NCBI RefSeq assembly: GCF_023061285.1
Contig: NZ_JAKGAM010000016.1
Coordinates: forward strand, 1-64,000
Direction of reading: 5' to 3'
Origin: Chromohalobacter nigrandesensis
GTDB taxonomy: Bacteria; Pseudomonadota; Gammaproteobacteria; Pseudomonadales; Halomonadaceae
DNA length: 64,000 nt
Positions 17,294 through 27,980 of this stretch are shown here, in pieces (the stretch's first letter is position 1; each line of letters opens with the position of its first letter). A program made the position numbers and the translations under genes. The notes beneath the pieces are model-generated. The model saw only the letters and a program-made list of their open reading frames with translations, was not told the DNA's origin and made no database searches.

Positions 17294-19339
17294 TCAAGTG
17301 ATGCGCTGACCGGGTTCGGCGCCGTTATCCGGCGATAGCAGGTAGATACCGCCTTCCTTGTCGCCGGCGGCGAGGACCATGCCTTCCGAGACACCGAAAC
17401 GCATCTTGCGCGGCGCCAGATTGGCGACCATCACCGTCAGCCGACCTTCCAGCGCCTCGGGAGCGTAGGCGGCGCGTATACCGGAGAAGACCGTGCGTGT
17501 TTCGCCGCCCAGATCGAGCGTCAACTTGAGCAGTTTGTCGGCGCCTTCCACGTACTCGGCCTTGGCGATACGCACGATGCGCATATCGAGCTTGGCGAAA
17601 TCGTCGAAGCCGATTTCAGCGGCGATGGGATCATCGGCCAGCGGCCCCGTGGCGCGTTCCTTGAGCTTTTGCTCCTCGGCAAGGACTTCCTTGGAGGCCT
17701 CGGTCATTTGCGCGATCCTGTCGGTGTCGACGCGGGTCATCAGCGGCTTGAACTTGGCGATGGCATGGTCTTCGAGCACGTCGTGGCGGCTTTCCCAGTC
17801 GAGGGAGTCGACCTGCAAAAAGACGCGCGCCTGCTCGGCCATGGCCGGCACTACGGGTTGCAGGTAGACCATCAGCACGTGGAACAGGTTGATCCCCACC
17901 GAGCAGATATCGAGCACTTCCTGCTCGCGACCTTCTTCCTTGGCCAGCACCCAGGGCGCCTTGTCGGCGATGTAGGCATTGGCCTCGTCAGCGAGCTCCA
18001 TGATCTTGCGCATGGCGCGGCCGAATTCGCGTGCCTCGTAATCGGCGGCGATGGCCTCGCCGGCGTCCGCGAAGCGGGCCACCAGGGCGGGCTCGGCACA
18101 ACGCGCGGCGAGCTGATTGCCATTGAGCTTCTTCACGAAGCCCGCGCAGCGGCTGGCGATGTTGACCACCTTGCCGACCAGGTCCGAGTTCACGCGCGAG
18201 GCGAAGTCCTCGAGGTTGAGATCGAGATCGTCGACCCCGGCGGTGAGCTTGGCGGCGAAGTAGTAGCGCAGATATTCCGGGTTGAGATACTCGGCGTAGG
18301 TCTGCGCCTTGATGAAGGTGCCGCGCGACTTGGACATCTTGGCGCCGTTGACGGTGACGAAGCCGTGGCAATTGACCCCGGTCGGCGTGCGCAGGCCTGC
18401 GCCTTCCAGCATTGCCGGCCAGAACAGGGCGTGAAAGTAGACGATGTCCTTGCCGATGAAATGATAGACCTCGGCCTCGGAATCTTTCTTCCAGTAGCTG
18501 TCGAAGTCGATGCCTTCGCGCTCGCAGAGATTCTGGAAGCTGGCCAGATACCCGATCGGTGCATCCAGCCAGACATAGAAGTACTTGCCCGGTGCATCCG
18601 GAATCTCGAAGCCGAAATAGGGCGCATCGCGGGAAATATCCCACTCGTTGAAGCCTGACTCGAACCATTCCAGCAGCTTGTTGCGGATCTGCGGTTGCAC
18701 ATGACCGCCATCGATCCAGCCCTGCATGAAGTCGGCGAAGTCGGGCAGCTTGAAGAAATAGTGAGTGGACGTGCGAACTTCCGGCGTGGCGCCACTGATC
18801 GCGGAGACCGGGTCGATCAGTTCGGCCGGCGTGTAGGTCGCACCGCACGCTTCGCAGTTGTCGCCGTATTGGTCGTCGCTATGGCACTTGGGGCATGTGC
18901 CCTTGATGAAACGGTCGGCGAGAAACAAGCCCTTGACCGGATCAAACATCTGCTCGATGTCGCGTGTCGAGATATGCCCGGCATCGCGCAGCGCTGTATA
19001 GATACGCTCGCTGTGCTGGCGGTTCTCTTGTGAATGCGTCGAATGATAGTTGTCGAACGCTACCCCGAAGCGGGCGAAATCGGCCTGATGCTCGGCGCTG
19101 ACGTTGCTGATCAACTGCTCCGAGGTAATGCCTTCCTGCTCTGCACGCAACATGATGGCGGTGCCGTGAGCGTCGTCGGCACACACGTAGTGGCACTCGT
19201 GGCCGCGGCTTTTCTGAAAGCGTACCCAGATATCGGTCTGGATGTACTCGAGCAGATGGCCCAGATGAATCGAGCCGTTGGCATAAGGCAGGGCACTGGT
19301 GACCAGGATCTTGCGCTGGGCGTTGGCGGTAGTCGGCAT
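17294..19339 (-). CDS. metG: Methionyl-tRNA synthetase
   Basis: Charges tRNA-Met with methionine in the cytoplasm. The 681-residue protein has the class I HLGH motif (25-28), a zinc-binding knuckle ([17 protein letters not shown]), the KMSKS loop (KMSKSRGTF) and a C-terminal tRNA-binding domain ([11 protein letters not shown]..., [14 protein letters not shown]), which is the E. coli-type dimeric layout. The start was set at [22 protein letters not shown]; the longer open frame upstream overlaps the next gene's promoter area and lacks conserved residues. Confidence 0.96.
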   Translation of the reverse strand: MPTTANAQRKILVTSALPYANGSIHLGHLLEYIQTDIWVRFQKSRGHECHYVCADDAHGTAIMLRAEQEGITSEQLISNVSAEHQADFARFGVAFDNYHSTHSQENRQHSERIYTALRDAGHISTRDIEQMFDPVKGLFLADRFIKGTCPKCHSDDQYGDNCEACGATYTPAELIDPVSAISGATPEVRTSTHYFFKLPDFADFMQGWIDGGHVQPQIRNKLLEWFESGFNEWDISRDAPYFGFEIPDAPGKYFYVWLDAPIGYLASFQNLCEREGIDFDSYWKKDSEAEVYHFIGKDIVYFHALFWPAMLEGAGLRTPTGVNCHGFVTVNGAKMSKSRGTFIKAQTYAEYLNPEYLRYYFAAKLTAGVDDLDLNLEDFASRVNSDLVGKVVNIASRCAGFVKKLNGNQLAARCAEPALVARFADAGEAIAADYEAREFGRAMRKIMELADEANAYIADKAPWVLAKEEGREQEVLDICSVGINLFHVLMVYLQPVVPAMAEQARVFLQVDSLDWESRHDVLEDHAIAKFKPLMTRVDTDRIAQMTEASKEVLAEEQKLKERATGPLADDPIAAEIGFDDFAKLDMRIVRIAKAEYVEGADKLLKLTLDLGGETRTVFSGIRAAYAPEALEGRLTVMVANLAPRKMRFGVSEGMVLAAGDKEGGIYLLSPDNGAEPGQRIT

Positions 19340-19497
19340 GGCGGCTCTAGTGACTGAAATCGGAAACGAAAGAAGGCGTCGCGAATGACATCGACGAAAA
19401 GGCGATTGTAGCCCGCTTGGCGCTTGGCTGCATCCGTGATGCGGAAGACGATGTAGACGCGATCGATGCGCTCGCGACACATCGATCAGGGTAACGC

Positions 19498-19890
19498 TCA
19501 GGGCGTACTTGGCCAGCCGCCGGCGCGGATGGCCGGACATCCCGCGATATCGAGATTGTAGAGATAAAGCCAGGCTGGACCAAAGGCGGTGCGATGAATG
19601 ATGCGGTCGTAAGTGCCGCTGCGCGGTGCGCGCACGCGATAATCCTCGAGCCGGTCGAGATCGCGTAGGCCCCGCGCATCGACCCGGTAGAGCTCGACGT
19701 CGATGCCGTGGGAGGGTTCCGCCTTGGCGCCGGGGCAATGCCCCAAGTCGTAGAGGGTGACATCATCGAGCGTATCCGCGCCGATGAATTCAGCACCTGC
19801 GAGCCAATGATGGTTGCGCAGGCCCCGCTTGAGCGTTCCGTACACGGCGACCAGCGGCGTGCGACGAATGGCGAGAACGGGTGAATGCAT
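19498..19890 (-). CDS. Gamma-glutamylcyclotransferase-family protein
   Basis: A small cytoplasmic enzyme of about 130 residues with the GGCT fold: the nucleotide-like loop VYGTLKRG near residue 15 and the acidic catalytic position in DRLEDYRV. Members cyclize gamma-glutamyl amines or peptides to 5-oxoproline; the precise substrate here is unknown. The ATG at 19890 has AGAG 7 bases upstream; the ATG at 19905 is an alternative. It sits 18-33 bp after thiI on the same strand and may be translated from the same transcript. Confidence 0.8.
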   Translation of the reverse strand: MHSPVLAIRRTPLVAVYGTLKRGLRNHHWLAGAEFIGADTLDDVTLYDLGHCPGAKAEPSHGIDVELYRVDARGLRDLDRLEDYRVRAPRSGTYDRIIHRTAFGPAWLYLYNLDIAGCPAIRAGGWPSTP

Positions 19891-19922
19891 GGGGCGACTC
19901 TGCATTGACGACGAATGACGGT

Positions 19923-21413
19923 TCAGTGCTCGGCGTGGGGGTTGCCGCGATAGACGACGAAGTTCGTTAGTCCCTGGTCGGCAAGCCGCAGCGCCTGCAT
20001 CTTGCTCATGATGCCCTGATCGCAATATAACGCGTAGCGCCGCTGCGATGACAACTGTGCGGCGCGTTCGCCGAGTTCGAAGAACGGAATCGCCAGGGGT
20101 TCGCCCTGCGGCAGTTTCAGCGGTGCTGCTTCGCGTTCATCGGGGTGGCGAATGTCGATCACCGTGACGTCATCGGCCTCGCGCAGCGCCTCGGCACTCT
20201 CGATCATGGGCACATCGAGCGTGCGTGGCGCGGGGGTGTCGAGCAGGCGATCCACCCGCGTCTGGCGGGTAGCCTCGAGGGCTGCGTCGAGCACGCCCAT
20301 GTCGAAGTCGGCCTCGGCGGTGTCGATCTGCTCGGGCCTGGGGCGTGTGTTGGGGCGTTGCGAGATCGTGCCGCAGTACTCCGGCAAGCGCTCGGCATGG
20401 GCGGCAGTGCCGATGCGGCGCGCATCCTCGATGATGGTTTGCTTGTCGTCGGCGATGAGCGGGCGCAGGACGGGCCGCTCGCTGACCGCGTCGATCAGCC
20501 CCAGGTTGACCAGGCTCTGACTGGACACCTGCGCCAGGGCATCGCCGGTGACCAGTGCCGAAATGCGCGCGCGGGCCGCGACACGATTGGCAGCCCGCAG
20601 CATCATGCGCTTGAGCACGACGCCTGCCAGGCCGGGGGGCACACGGCGCTGAATTTCATCGAGGACGCCGTCGAAGGGCACACTGATGAAGTGGGCATGG
20701 TGCGAGGCACTGTAGCCTTGCCACACCTGGTGCACGACTTCGCGCACCGCCTGCTCGTGCTGCGGTCCGCCGAGATTGAAGAACAGGTAATGCGTCTTGA
20801 GCCCGCGTCGGATCAAGCGCCAGGCTGCTACCGGTGAATCGTAGCCACCCGAAATGAGCGCCAGCGCCTGGCCCTGCGTGCCCAGCGGATAGCCCCCCAG
20901 ACCGGGCAAGCGTCGCGTTACCAGGCGCAGGTGCTGGTCCTGCAGCTCGAGCGTGACGTTCACCTCGGGGTGGGAGAGGTCCACCTTGGCGTCCGGACTG
21001 GCGTCGAGCAGCGCGCCGCCAAGGTAGCGTTCGAGATCCGCCGAGGTGAAGTCGTGCTGTCCGCGGCGCTTGGCACTGACGCGAAACCGGCGGCCGGACA
21101 GTGGGGCCCGCCACAGCGCCACCAGGCGTTCGGCAGTATCGGCGAAGGAGACAAAGGTGTGTCCCTCGATCACCAGCACCTCGTGGATGCCGGGCACGCG
21201 CGACAATGCCGCCTCCAGACGCTCGCGGATGGTGTCGTCGATGGCGTGGCGGACCCGCACTTCCAGCGCATCCCAGCAGTCGGCGATCCGCACATCGGGG
21301 ACCAGCGGCGTCAGGATGTTGCGCAGGTTGGTGCGCAGACAACGCACCATTTGCTTGCGCACGGGGCGGGACTTGATGATGATCTCGGGGAAAAGCTTGA
21401 CGCGATACCGCAT
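19923..21413 (-). CDS. thiI: tRNA 4-thiouridine sulfurtransferase ThiI
   Basis: Transfers sulfur to uridine-8 of tRNA and to ThiS for thiamine thiazole synthesis. The 496-residue protein has an N-terminal ferredoxin-like/THUMP region, the PP-loop SGGYDSPVA, the conserved PEYCGTIS cysteine (counterpart of E. coli Cys344) and a C-terminal rhodanese domain with active Cys in YCDQGIMS (counterpart of Cys456), so it is the long enterobacterial form. The start was chosen at MRYRVKLFPEIIIKS, the conserved N-terminus. Confidence 0.95.
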   Translation of the reverse strand: MRYRVKLFPEIIIKSRPVRKQMVRCLRTNLRNILTPLVPDVRIADCWDALEVRVRHAIDDTIRERLEAALSRVPGIHEVLVIEGHTFVSFADTAERLVALWRAPLSGRRFRVSAKRRGQHDFTSADLERYLGGALLDASPDAKVDLSHPEVNVTLELQDQHLRLVTRRLPGLGGYPLGTQGQALALISGGYDSPVAAWRLIRRGLKTHYLFFNLGGPQHEQAVREVVHQVWQGYSASHHAHFISVPFDGVLDEIQRRVPPGLAGVVLKRMMLRAANRVAARARISALVTGDALAQVSSQSLVNLGLIDAVSERPVLRPLIADDKQTIIEDARRIGTAAHAERLPEYCGTISQRPNTRPRPEQIDTAEADFDMGVLDAALEATRQTRVDRLLDTPAPRTLDVPMIESAEALREADDVTVIDIRHPDEREAAPLKLPQGEPLAIPFFELGERAAQLSSQRRYALYCDQGIMSKMQALRLADQGLTNFVVYRGNPHAEH

Positions 21414-21477
21414 ATGTCTCGTGTCGAGTGCTGTTGAAGGCGCGCATGTTAGCAACCCGGAACTTGTGCGGCCAGTC

Positions 21478-21653
21478 ATGCCGCCGATTCTCGAGATGCA
21501 GGAGTGGCTGGGCAAGTACCTGGGTTATTTCGAGGACGTTCGAGCGCGCAATTCGGCTGGCTGAGTATCGCCGCTTATCTGGAGTCAGCCCGGCGCCAAG
21601 CATTCCACGAAGACGGCATTTTTCGCCATTATCTTGAGTTGGATGCCGATTGA
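21478..21653 (+). pseudogene. Possible frameshifted small gene
   Basis: The ~380 bp between thiI and the DUF3581 gene has no intact gene. One frame from the ATG at 21478 reads MPPILEMQEWLGKYLGYFED and stops near 21567. A second frame then reads GWLSIAAYLESARRQAFHED and on to RHYLELDAD with a stop at 21651-21653. Both pieces look protein-like and join across one frameshift. I do not recognise the family, and chance open frames in GC-rich DNA remain possible. Confidence 0.3.
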
Positions 21654-21793
21654 GCGCTCGATGTTATCGTCCGGTGGCGCTATGTTGAGAAATGTGTGCG
21701 GGGGCCGCGCCCGAGCGCCAATGAATTTGATACCATCTGGGCGTTCGTGATCTGCGCCGTGGTGGGCGCTTCTTGATGGGCAGGGATAAGCGC

Positions 21794-22507
21794 ATGTTTC
21801 TCGACGACTTTCACACCGTGACCGATGATCGGCTATGTATTACGGCCGAGCAGGCCAGCCGTTTCGCCAAGTATATCGCTGGCGATTACAATCCCATCCA
21901 TGATGCGGATGCACGCCGCTTCTGCGTGCCGGGCGATCTGCTGTTCGCTCTGGTGATGGCGCGTTTCGGTCTGGCGCAGCGCATGACCTTCCACTTCAAG
22001 GGCATGGTCGGCGACAGTGTGCCGCTGTACTTCGTGCAACACGACGACGACACCGTCCAGGTGGTCGATGCCAACGGCAAGGTGTATCTCGAGGTCGAGC
22101 GCGGCGGTGATATCACCCACGACGCCGGGGTTATCGAGGCCTTCACGCGCCGTTATGTAGCCTTTTCAGGTCGCAACTTCCCGCATTATCTCAAGCCGCT
22201 GATGGAAGAGCAGGGAGTGATGTTCAACCCCCAGCGGCCGTTGGTGATCTACGACAGCATGGGCTTCTCGTTGTCGCGGCTGGATGTCGCCGAGGCCGGC
22301 GTGGCCTTCGCCGGCGCGACGCTGGATGTCTGCGGCAAGCGGGGCGATGCCTTGCTGCAATTCAAGATGACCGACGGCGACACGGCCATCGGCCATGGTT
22401 CCAAGAAACTGGTGGTCAGCGGATTGCGAGAGTACGACCCACCGGTGATGGACGCTTTCGTCGAGAAGTTCATGAACCTCAAGGCACATTACGCCACGGC
22501 CGATTGA
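21794..22507 (+). CDS. DUF3581 family protein with MaoC-like N-terminal motif
   Basis: A conserved proteobacterial protein of 237 residues, probably cytoplasmic and without signal or membrane segments. Near residue 20 it has RFAKYIAGDYNPIHDADA, which resembles the GDxNPIHxD hydratase motif of MaoC/hot-dog enzymes. An acyl-CoA or acyl-carrier substrate is therefore conceivable but unproven. The start at 21794 has AGGG 8 bases before the ATG. It appears to be a single-gene unit. Confidence 0.75.
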   Translation: MFLDDFHTVTDDRLCITAEQASRFAKYIAGDYNPIHDADARRFCVPGDLLFALVMARFGLAQRMTFHFKGMVGDSVPLYFVQHDDDTVQVVDANGKVYLEVERGGDITHDAGVIEAFTRRYVAFSGRNFPHYLKPLMEEQGVMFNPQRPLVIYDSMGFSLSRLDVAEAGVAFAGATLDVCGKRGDALLQFKMTDGDTAIGHGSKKLVVSGLREYDPPVMDAFVEKFMNLKAHYATAD

Positions 22508-22592
22508 GCGGAGTGGAACTCATACCAGATGCAACCCCAGGGCGCGTGGCTTGTCACACGTTGCGTCACCAATTGTCACAGGAGAGCATCCC

Positions 22593-23045
22593 TTGAGTAT
22601 CGAAGGCATTCAGCACTTCTTTCAAAACATGCTGGAATCCCCACAACCGGAGCGCCGGCAGGTAACGCTGGAATTGGCGGTGGCAGCTTTGTTGTGCGAG
22701 ATCATGCGTGCCGATTACGAACACGATCCACGCGAGCGGGCCATGCTGCGGGAGCTGTTGACCACGCGTCTTACGATCGTCCCGGACGACGTCGATGAAC
22801 TGATGTCGTTGGCCGAGGCCGAAGTCGAACAGGCCGTCGACCACTATGAATTCGTCAGATTGATTCGCGACCAGTACGGCTACGAGGATCGTGTGGCGCT
22901 GGTAGCTCAGATGTGGCAACTGGCCTTTGCCGATGGTGAGCTCGATGCCTTGGAAGAACACCGCGTCCGGCGTCTTGCCGATCTCCTTTATGTCAGTCAC
23001 AGCGATTTCATTCGCACCAAGCTCGAGGTCATGCCTGAGCATTGA
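22593..23045 (+). CDS. TerB-family protein
   Basis: A 150-residue, all-helical acidic protein that fits the TerB (tellurite resistance B-like) domain: LAVAALLCEIMRADYEHDPRE near residue 30 and a repeat-like second half (LVAQMWQLAFADGELDALEE). Such domains bind divalent metals and occur in stress systems, but the role of stand-alone copies is not known. It starts with TTG at 22593, chosen for the excellent AGGAG 8 bases upstream. No other ter genes are present. Confidence 0.75.
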   Translation: MSIEGIQHFFQNMLESPQPERRQVTLELAVAALLCEIMRADYEHDPRERAMLRELLTTRLTIVPDDVDELMSLAEAEVEQAVDHYEFVRLIRDQYGYEDRVALVAQMWQLAFADGELDALEEHRVRRLADLLYVSHSDFIRTKLEVMPEH

Positions 23046-23222
23046 GATATCGCGCTCGGCCTGCGTCTCGAGTGCCCGTGTGCCGAGGCCAGAAAGGCGT
23101 CTGATGAAAAGTTGACTGAAACGCTTGGGTAAGTGCCATCGCGGGACGTTATACTGGTCGCATCGAGCTGTCAGCCTCGCTGACGCACCGCAGATGAGCA
23201 TATCGTGGAAAGGAGAGTTACT

Positions 23223-24026
23223 GTGATCGAAGGCGTGAAGCATATCGTCGCCGTGGCGTCGGGCAAGGGGGGCGTGGGCAAGTCCACCGTGACCGTCAAT
23301 ATGGCCCTGGCGATGGCCGCCGAGGGGTATCGAGTGGGACTGCTCGATGCCGATATCTATGGTCCCAGTCAGGCGCAGATGCTGGGAATCGCTCCGGGCG
23401 TGCGGCCACAGCCGGCGGGCGAAAATGCCTTCAAGCCGCTGGAAGCTCATGGCCTGCAGGCCATGTCCATGGCGTTCATGGTGGATGCCAATGAGCCCAT
23501 GGTCTGGCGTGGCCCGATGGTGGCCGGAGCTTTCCAGCAACTGCTCAACCAGACCGCGTGGCAGGATCTCGATTACCTGTTCGTCGACATGCCGCCGGGT
23601 ACCGGCGATGTGCAGCTGACCCTGGCGCAGAAAGTGCCGGTGAGCGGGGCGGTAATCGTGACCACGCCTCAGGACATCGCACTGCTCGATGCCAAGAAGG
23701 GCATCGAGATGTTTCGCAAGGTCAATGTGCCGGTGCTGGGGGTCGTCGAAAACATGAGCCAGCATGTCTGCTCGCAGTGTGGCCACCAGGAGCCGATCTT
23801 CGGTAGCGGCGGCGGTGAGCGCATCGCTGAGCAGTACCAGACGCGGTTATTGGGCCAGTTGCCTCTCGATGGCACGATCCGCGAGCAGGTCGACGGCGGC
23901 AAGCCCAGTGTGATTGCCGACCCGGAAGGAAACGTCGCGCAGACGTTCCGTCAGGTGGCGCGTGCCGTGGCCGAGGGCATCGAGGCGCAGTCCGACGAGT
24001 CGCCGACCATCAGCTTCGGCGAGTGA
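23223..24026 (+). CDS. apbC: Iron-sulfur cluster carrier ATPase ApbC/Mrp
   Basis: Cytoplasmic P-loop protein of 267 residues that binds and hands on [4Fe-4S] clusters. It has the deviant Walker A GKGGVGKST, switch DADIYGPSQ, the FVDMPPGTGD motif and a late CSQC pair for cluster binding. The DUF59 domain of long Mrp proteins is absent. GTG at 23223 was chosen as start since AAAGGAG is 7 bases upstream. A strong terminator follows. Confidence 0.92.
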   Translation: MIEGVKHIVAVASGKGGVGKSTVTVNMALAMAAEGYRVGLLDADIYGPSQAQMLGIAPGVRPQPAGENAFKPLEAHGLQAMSMAFMVDANEPMVWRGPMVAGAFQQLLNQTAWQDLDYLFVDMPPGTGDVQLTLAQKVPVSGAVIVTTPQDIALLDAKKGIEMFRKVNVPVLGVVENMSQHVCSQCGHQEPIFGSGGGERIAEQYQTRLLGQLPLDGTIREQVDGGKPSVIADPEGNVAQTFRQVARAVAEGIEAQSDESPTISFGE

Positions 24027-24057
24027 CGTTCTGCACGTAACGTTTGCGTGACGCGAT

Positions 24058-24089
24058 GGGGCCGTTATCATAACGGCCCCTTCGTTTTT
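24058..24089 (+). terminator. Rho-independent terminator after apbC
   Basis: A 10-bp perfect stem (GGGGCCGTTA / TAACGGCCCC) with a TCA loop is followed by TTCGTTTTT. Confidence 0.9.
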
Positions 24090-24145
24090 CACGAACCGAG
24101 TTTTCACGGACCGAGTGTTCGCGAATCGAGTGTTCGCGGAGACAG
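24086..24145. repeat. Four imperfect 15-bp tandem repeats
   Basis: Units at 24086, 24101, 24116 and 24131 follow the pattern TTTTCACGRACCGAG to TGTTCGCGRATCGAG. Units 1-2 and 3-4 differ by A/G alternation in the same position. They lie in the leader of dcd. Confidence 0.7.
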
Positions 24146-24187
24146 CCCGATTTCATCGCGACAGCGCACACTGAGCAGGAAACTTCA

Positions 24188-24754
24188 ATGAGCATCAAAT
24201 CCGACAATTGGATTCGGCGCATGGCCGAGGGCCAGGGCATGATCGAGCCGTTCGAGGCGGATCAGGTTCGCTACGTCAACGAGCGGCGGGTGATTTCCTA
24301 TGGCACCTCCAGCTACGGCTATGACGTGCGCTGTGCCGATGAATTCAAGGTGTTCACCAATATTCATTCGGCGGTAGTCGATCCCAAGGGATTCGACGAG
24401 AAGAGCTTCGTCGACGTCAAGAGTGATGTCTGCGTGATTCCGCCCAACTCCTTCGCCTTGGCGCGCACCGTGGAATATTTCCGCATTCCGCGCAGCGTGT
24501 TGACCATCTGTCTGGGCAAGTCCACCTATGCGCGTTGCGGCATCATCGTCAATGTCACGCCGCTCGAGCCCGAGTGGGAAGGTCACGTCACGCTCGAATT
24601 TTCCAACACCACGACCTTGCCGGCACGTATCTATGCCAATGAAGGCGTAGCGCAGATGTTGTTTCTGGAATCCGATGAGGTCTGCGATTTCTCCTACAAG
24701 GACCGTGGCGGCAAGTACATGGGGCAGCGGGGAGTCACCCTACCGAGGACGTAA
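24188..24754 (+). CDS. dcd: dCTP deaminase
   Basis: Deaminates dCTP to dUTP, the main source of dUMP for thymidylate synthesis. The 188-residue protein matches the E. coli-type enzyme in length and motifs: [13 protein letters not shown] near residue 40, the catalytic-loop region [24 protein letters not shown] and the C-terminal [12 protein letters not shown]. It is preceded by the tandem repeats and followed by the heptamer tract. Confidence 0.95.
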   Translation: MSIKSDNWIRRMAEGQGMIEPFEADQVRYVNERRVISYGTSSYGYDVRCADEFKVFTNIHSAVVDPKGFDEKSFVDVKSDVCVIPPNSFALARTVEYFRIPRSVLTICLGKSTYARCGIIVNVTPLEPEWEGHVTLEFSNTTTLPARIYANEGVAQMLFLESDEVCDFSYKDRGGKYMGQRGVTLPRT

Positions 24755-24803
24755 GCAGCGAGATACGGGCAACGGGCCACGAGCAGCGAGCCAAAATGCT
24801 GCC

Positions 24804-24844
24804 GAAGCCCGAAGCCCGAAGCCCGAAGCCCGAAGCCCGAAGCC
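24804..24844. repeat. GAAGCCC heptamer tandem repeat
   Basis: Five perfect and one partial copy of GAAGCCC stand head to tail between the convergent dcd and purN stops. A two-copy version recurs near 24874. The flanks also carry short repeats built on GAGCAGCGAGCC. It is intergenic, so it does not change a reading frame. Confidence 0.85.
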
Positions 24845-24892
24845 ACTCTTCATAGCGCTCCGAACCTGGCGCTCGAAGCCCGAAGCTGGGTT

Positions 24893-25626
24893 CTACCCTT
24901 CCTCGTCTAGCTCTTCTGCGGCGTCTTCATGCGACATCCGCAGTCCGGTAGGCGGTAGCGGCATGCCGTCGAACAGAGCGCCTTCCGCATCCAGGCTCAA
25001 GCGGCCTTCGAGAAACCAGCGTACGGCGATGGGATAGATCAGGTGCTCGCGGGCATGGACTTTTTCGATCATCTGCTCGATGGCGGCATCGGGGTCTACC
25101 CTTAGCGCGGCTTGCAAGGCCACCGGCCCGCCATCGAGTTCTTCGGTGACGAAATGCACGCTGGCGCCATGTTCCGACACGCCATCGGCCAGGGCACGGG
25201 CATGCGTGTCCAGTCCCGGGTAGTCCGGCAGCAGAGAGGGGTGGATATTGAGTATGCGCCCCGCATAGTGATGCACGAACGTCGGCGTGAGGATGCGCAT
25301 GAACCCCGCGAGGACGATCAGATCCGGCGTGTGGCGGTCGATGACCTTGATCAACGCGCGGTCGTAAGCGTCACGATCGTCGTATTCACGATGTGGCAGC
25401 ACCACGGAATCGACACCGGCTTCCTTGGCGCGGATCAGGCCGTAGGCATCACCCTTGTTGGAGACCACGGCAACGATCTCGCCACCCAATTCGTCGTGTT
25501 GCTGCGCGTCGAGTAGCGCCTGCAGGTTACTGCCATTGCCGGAGATAAGCACCACAACGCGACGCTTCTCGGCGGGTTCCGCTTCGAAATCGTTGCTGTC
25601 GGGGGTGTCGGCTTGAGTCGTGGCAT

Positions 25627-25630
<4 letters not shown>
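24893..25630 (-). CDS. purN: Phosphoribosylglycinamide formyltransferase PurN
   Basis: Formylates GAR with 10-formyl-tetrahydrofolate in purine synthesis. The 245-residue protein has [13 protein letters not shown], the folate/catalytic [10 protein letters not shown] with its conserved His, and [11 protein letters not shown] with the catalytic Asp. The N-terminal ~24 residues before RRVVVLISG form a charged extension beyond the usual ~212-residue enzyme. Its start overlaps the purM stop by ATGA, so the two are translationally coupled. Confidence 0.95.
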
Positions 25631-26706
<1,076 letters not shown>

Positions 26707-26888
26707 GGGCATTCCTGTCAACAGTGTGCCGATCGCAGGGCGATCGGGCGAAGCCGATGGCGCCGCCTGGCGCCCGAGGCCAGGGCGGTATAAGGGAAGG
26801 CCGCATTATAGCATTGCCCCACGGGAGGCGCATTGCCCGCGCAGGCGTGTAGAATCGAAATCAAAAGAGCTGGGAGATATGTATCGCA

Positions 26889-27980
26889 ATGACACGCATA
26901 CAAGTGTGGGGCCTTCTGAGCGCGGCGGGATTGATCTGGTTGCTCGTCTTGCTGGAGCCCATCTTGATGCCGTTTTTCGTCGGCATGATATTGGCTTATC
27001 TAGGCGATCCGGTGACCGACTGGTTGGAAACGCGCGGTTTGTCGCGTCGGCTCTCGGTGAGCGTGGTATTCCTCGTGCTGGCGCTATCGATGGTCTTGGC
27101 GTGCCTGATTCTGATTCCCTTGCTGGGGCGCCAGTTGGCGCAGTTGGTCGAATCCTTCCCGGCGATCTTCAACTGGGTGCAGTCAGTAGTCCTACCGGAG
27201 GTTCAGGCCGTCACGGGCGTGGATCTCAGCGCCGATTTCGATCAGTTGCGCAGCACTTTGATGGACAACTGGCGCGAGACCGGCACGGTGGCGGCGGCGG
27301 TTTTGGCTCAGGCGTCCAAGTCTGGCATGGCATTCGCCGTGTGGATGGGCAACCTGGCGTTGATTCCCGTGACGACCTTTTACTTTCTTCTCGACTGGGA
27401 TCGGCTCAAGGCACGCCTGCGCGATTTGCTACCGCGTCACGTCGAGCCGACGATCACGCGCCTCAGCCATGAATGCGACGAGGTGCTGTCAGCCTTTCTG
27501 CGCGGGCAGTTGTTGGTGATGCTCAGCCTGGCGGTGATCTATGCGACGGGGCTGAGCCTGCTGGGCTTGCGTTTTGGCCTTTTGATCGGCCTGGTGGCAG
27601 GGCTGGCGAGTATCGTCCCCTATCTGGGGGTGATCGTCGGCATCAGCGTGGCGGCATTGGTAGCGTTCTTTCAGTTTGGCGAATGGCTGCCGCTACTCGG
27701 CGTGGCTGTGGTCTTCGGCATCGGTCAACTGGTCGAAAGCACCGTGTTGCAACCGGTATTGCTCGGCGACAAGATCGGCCTTCATCCCATCGCGGTTATT
27801 TTCGCTGTGCTCTCGGGTGGGCAGCTTTTCGGTTTCACCGGTATTCTACTGGCGTTGCCGGTCGCCGCTGTCGTCATGGTAGTATTGCGTTACCTTCATG
27901 AGCGCTATAAAAACAGTCGCTTATACGATACTTCCCGCCACGCTGGCGCCTCGCAAGAAGGCGATGAGGAAAGATCATGA
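26889..27980 (+). CDS. AI-2E family transporter (PerM-like)
   Basis: An inner-membrane protein of 363 residues with about seven to eight hydrophobic helices; the segment PFFVGMILAYLGDPVTDWL near the start and GLLIGLVAGLASIVPYLGV in the second half are typical of the AI-2E/PerM family. Known members move varied substrates such as signalling molecules or Na+/H+; the substrate here is unknown. Its last codon overlaps the start of hda (ATGA), so both are cotranscribed, as often seen next to purM in gammaproteobacteria. Confidence 0.87.
   Translation: MTRIQVWGLLSAAGLIWLLVLLEPILMPFFVGMILAYLGDPVTDWLETRGLSRRLSVSVVFLVLALSMVLACLILIPLLGRQLAQLVESFPAIFNWVQSVVLPEVQAVTGVDLSADFDQLRSTLMDNWRETGTVAAAVLAQASKSGMAFAVWMGNLALIPVTTFYFLLDWDRLKARLRDLLPRHVEPTITRLSHECDEVLSAFLRGQLLVMLSLAVIYATGLSLLGLRFGLLIGLVAGLASIVPYLGVIVGISVAALVAFFQFGEWLPLLGVAVVFGIGQLVESTVLQPVLLGDKIGLHPIAVIFAVLSGGQLFGFTGILLALPVAAVVMVVLRYLHERYKNSRLYDTSRHAGASQEGDEERS

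Noticed and set aside
19340-19738. Long N-terminal extension of metG
   Set aside because: It overlaps the cyclotransferase gene and lacks conserved residues; the normal start at 19339 gives the right length.
21414-21470. TPP riboswitch upstream of thiI
   Set aside because: The leader is short and lacks TPP element motifs.
24804-24844. CRISPR-like array
   Set aside because: The units are 7 bp and directly adjacent, with no unique spacers and no cas genes nearby.
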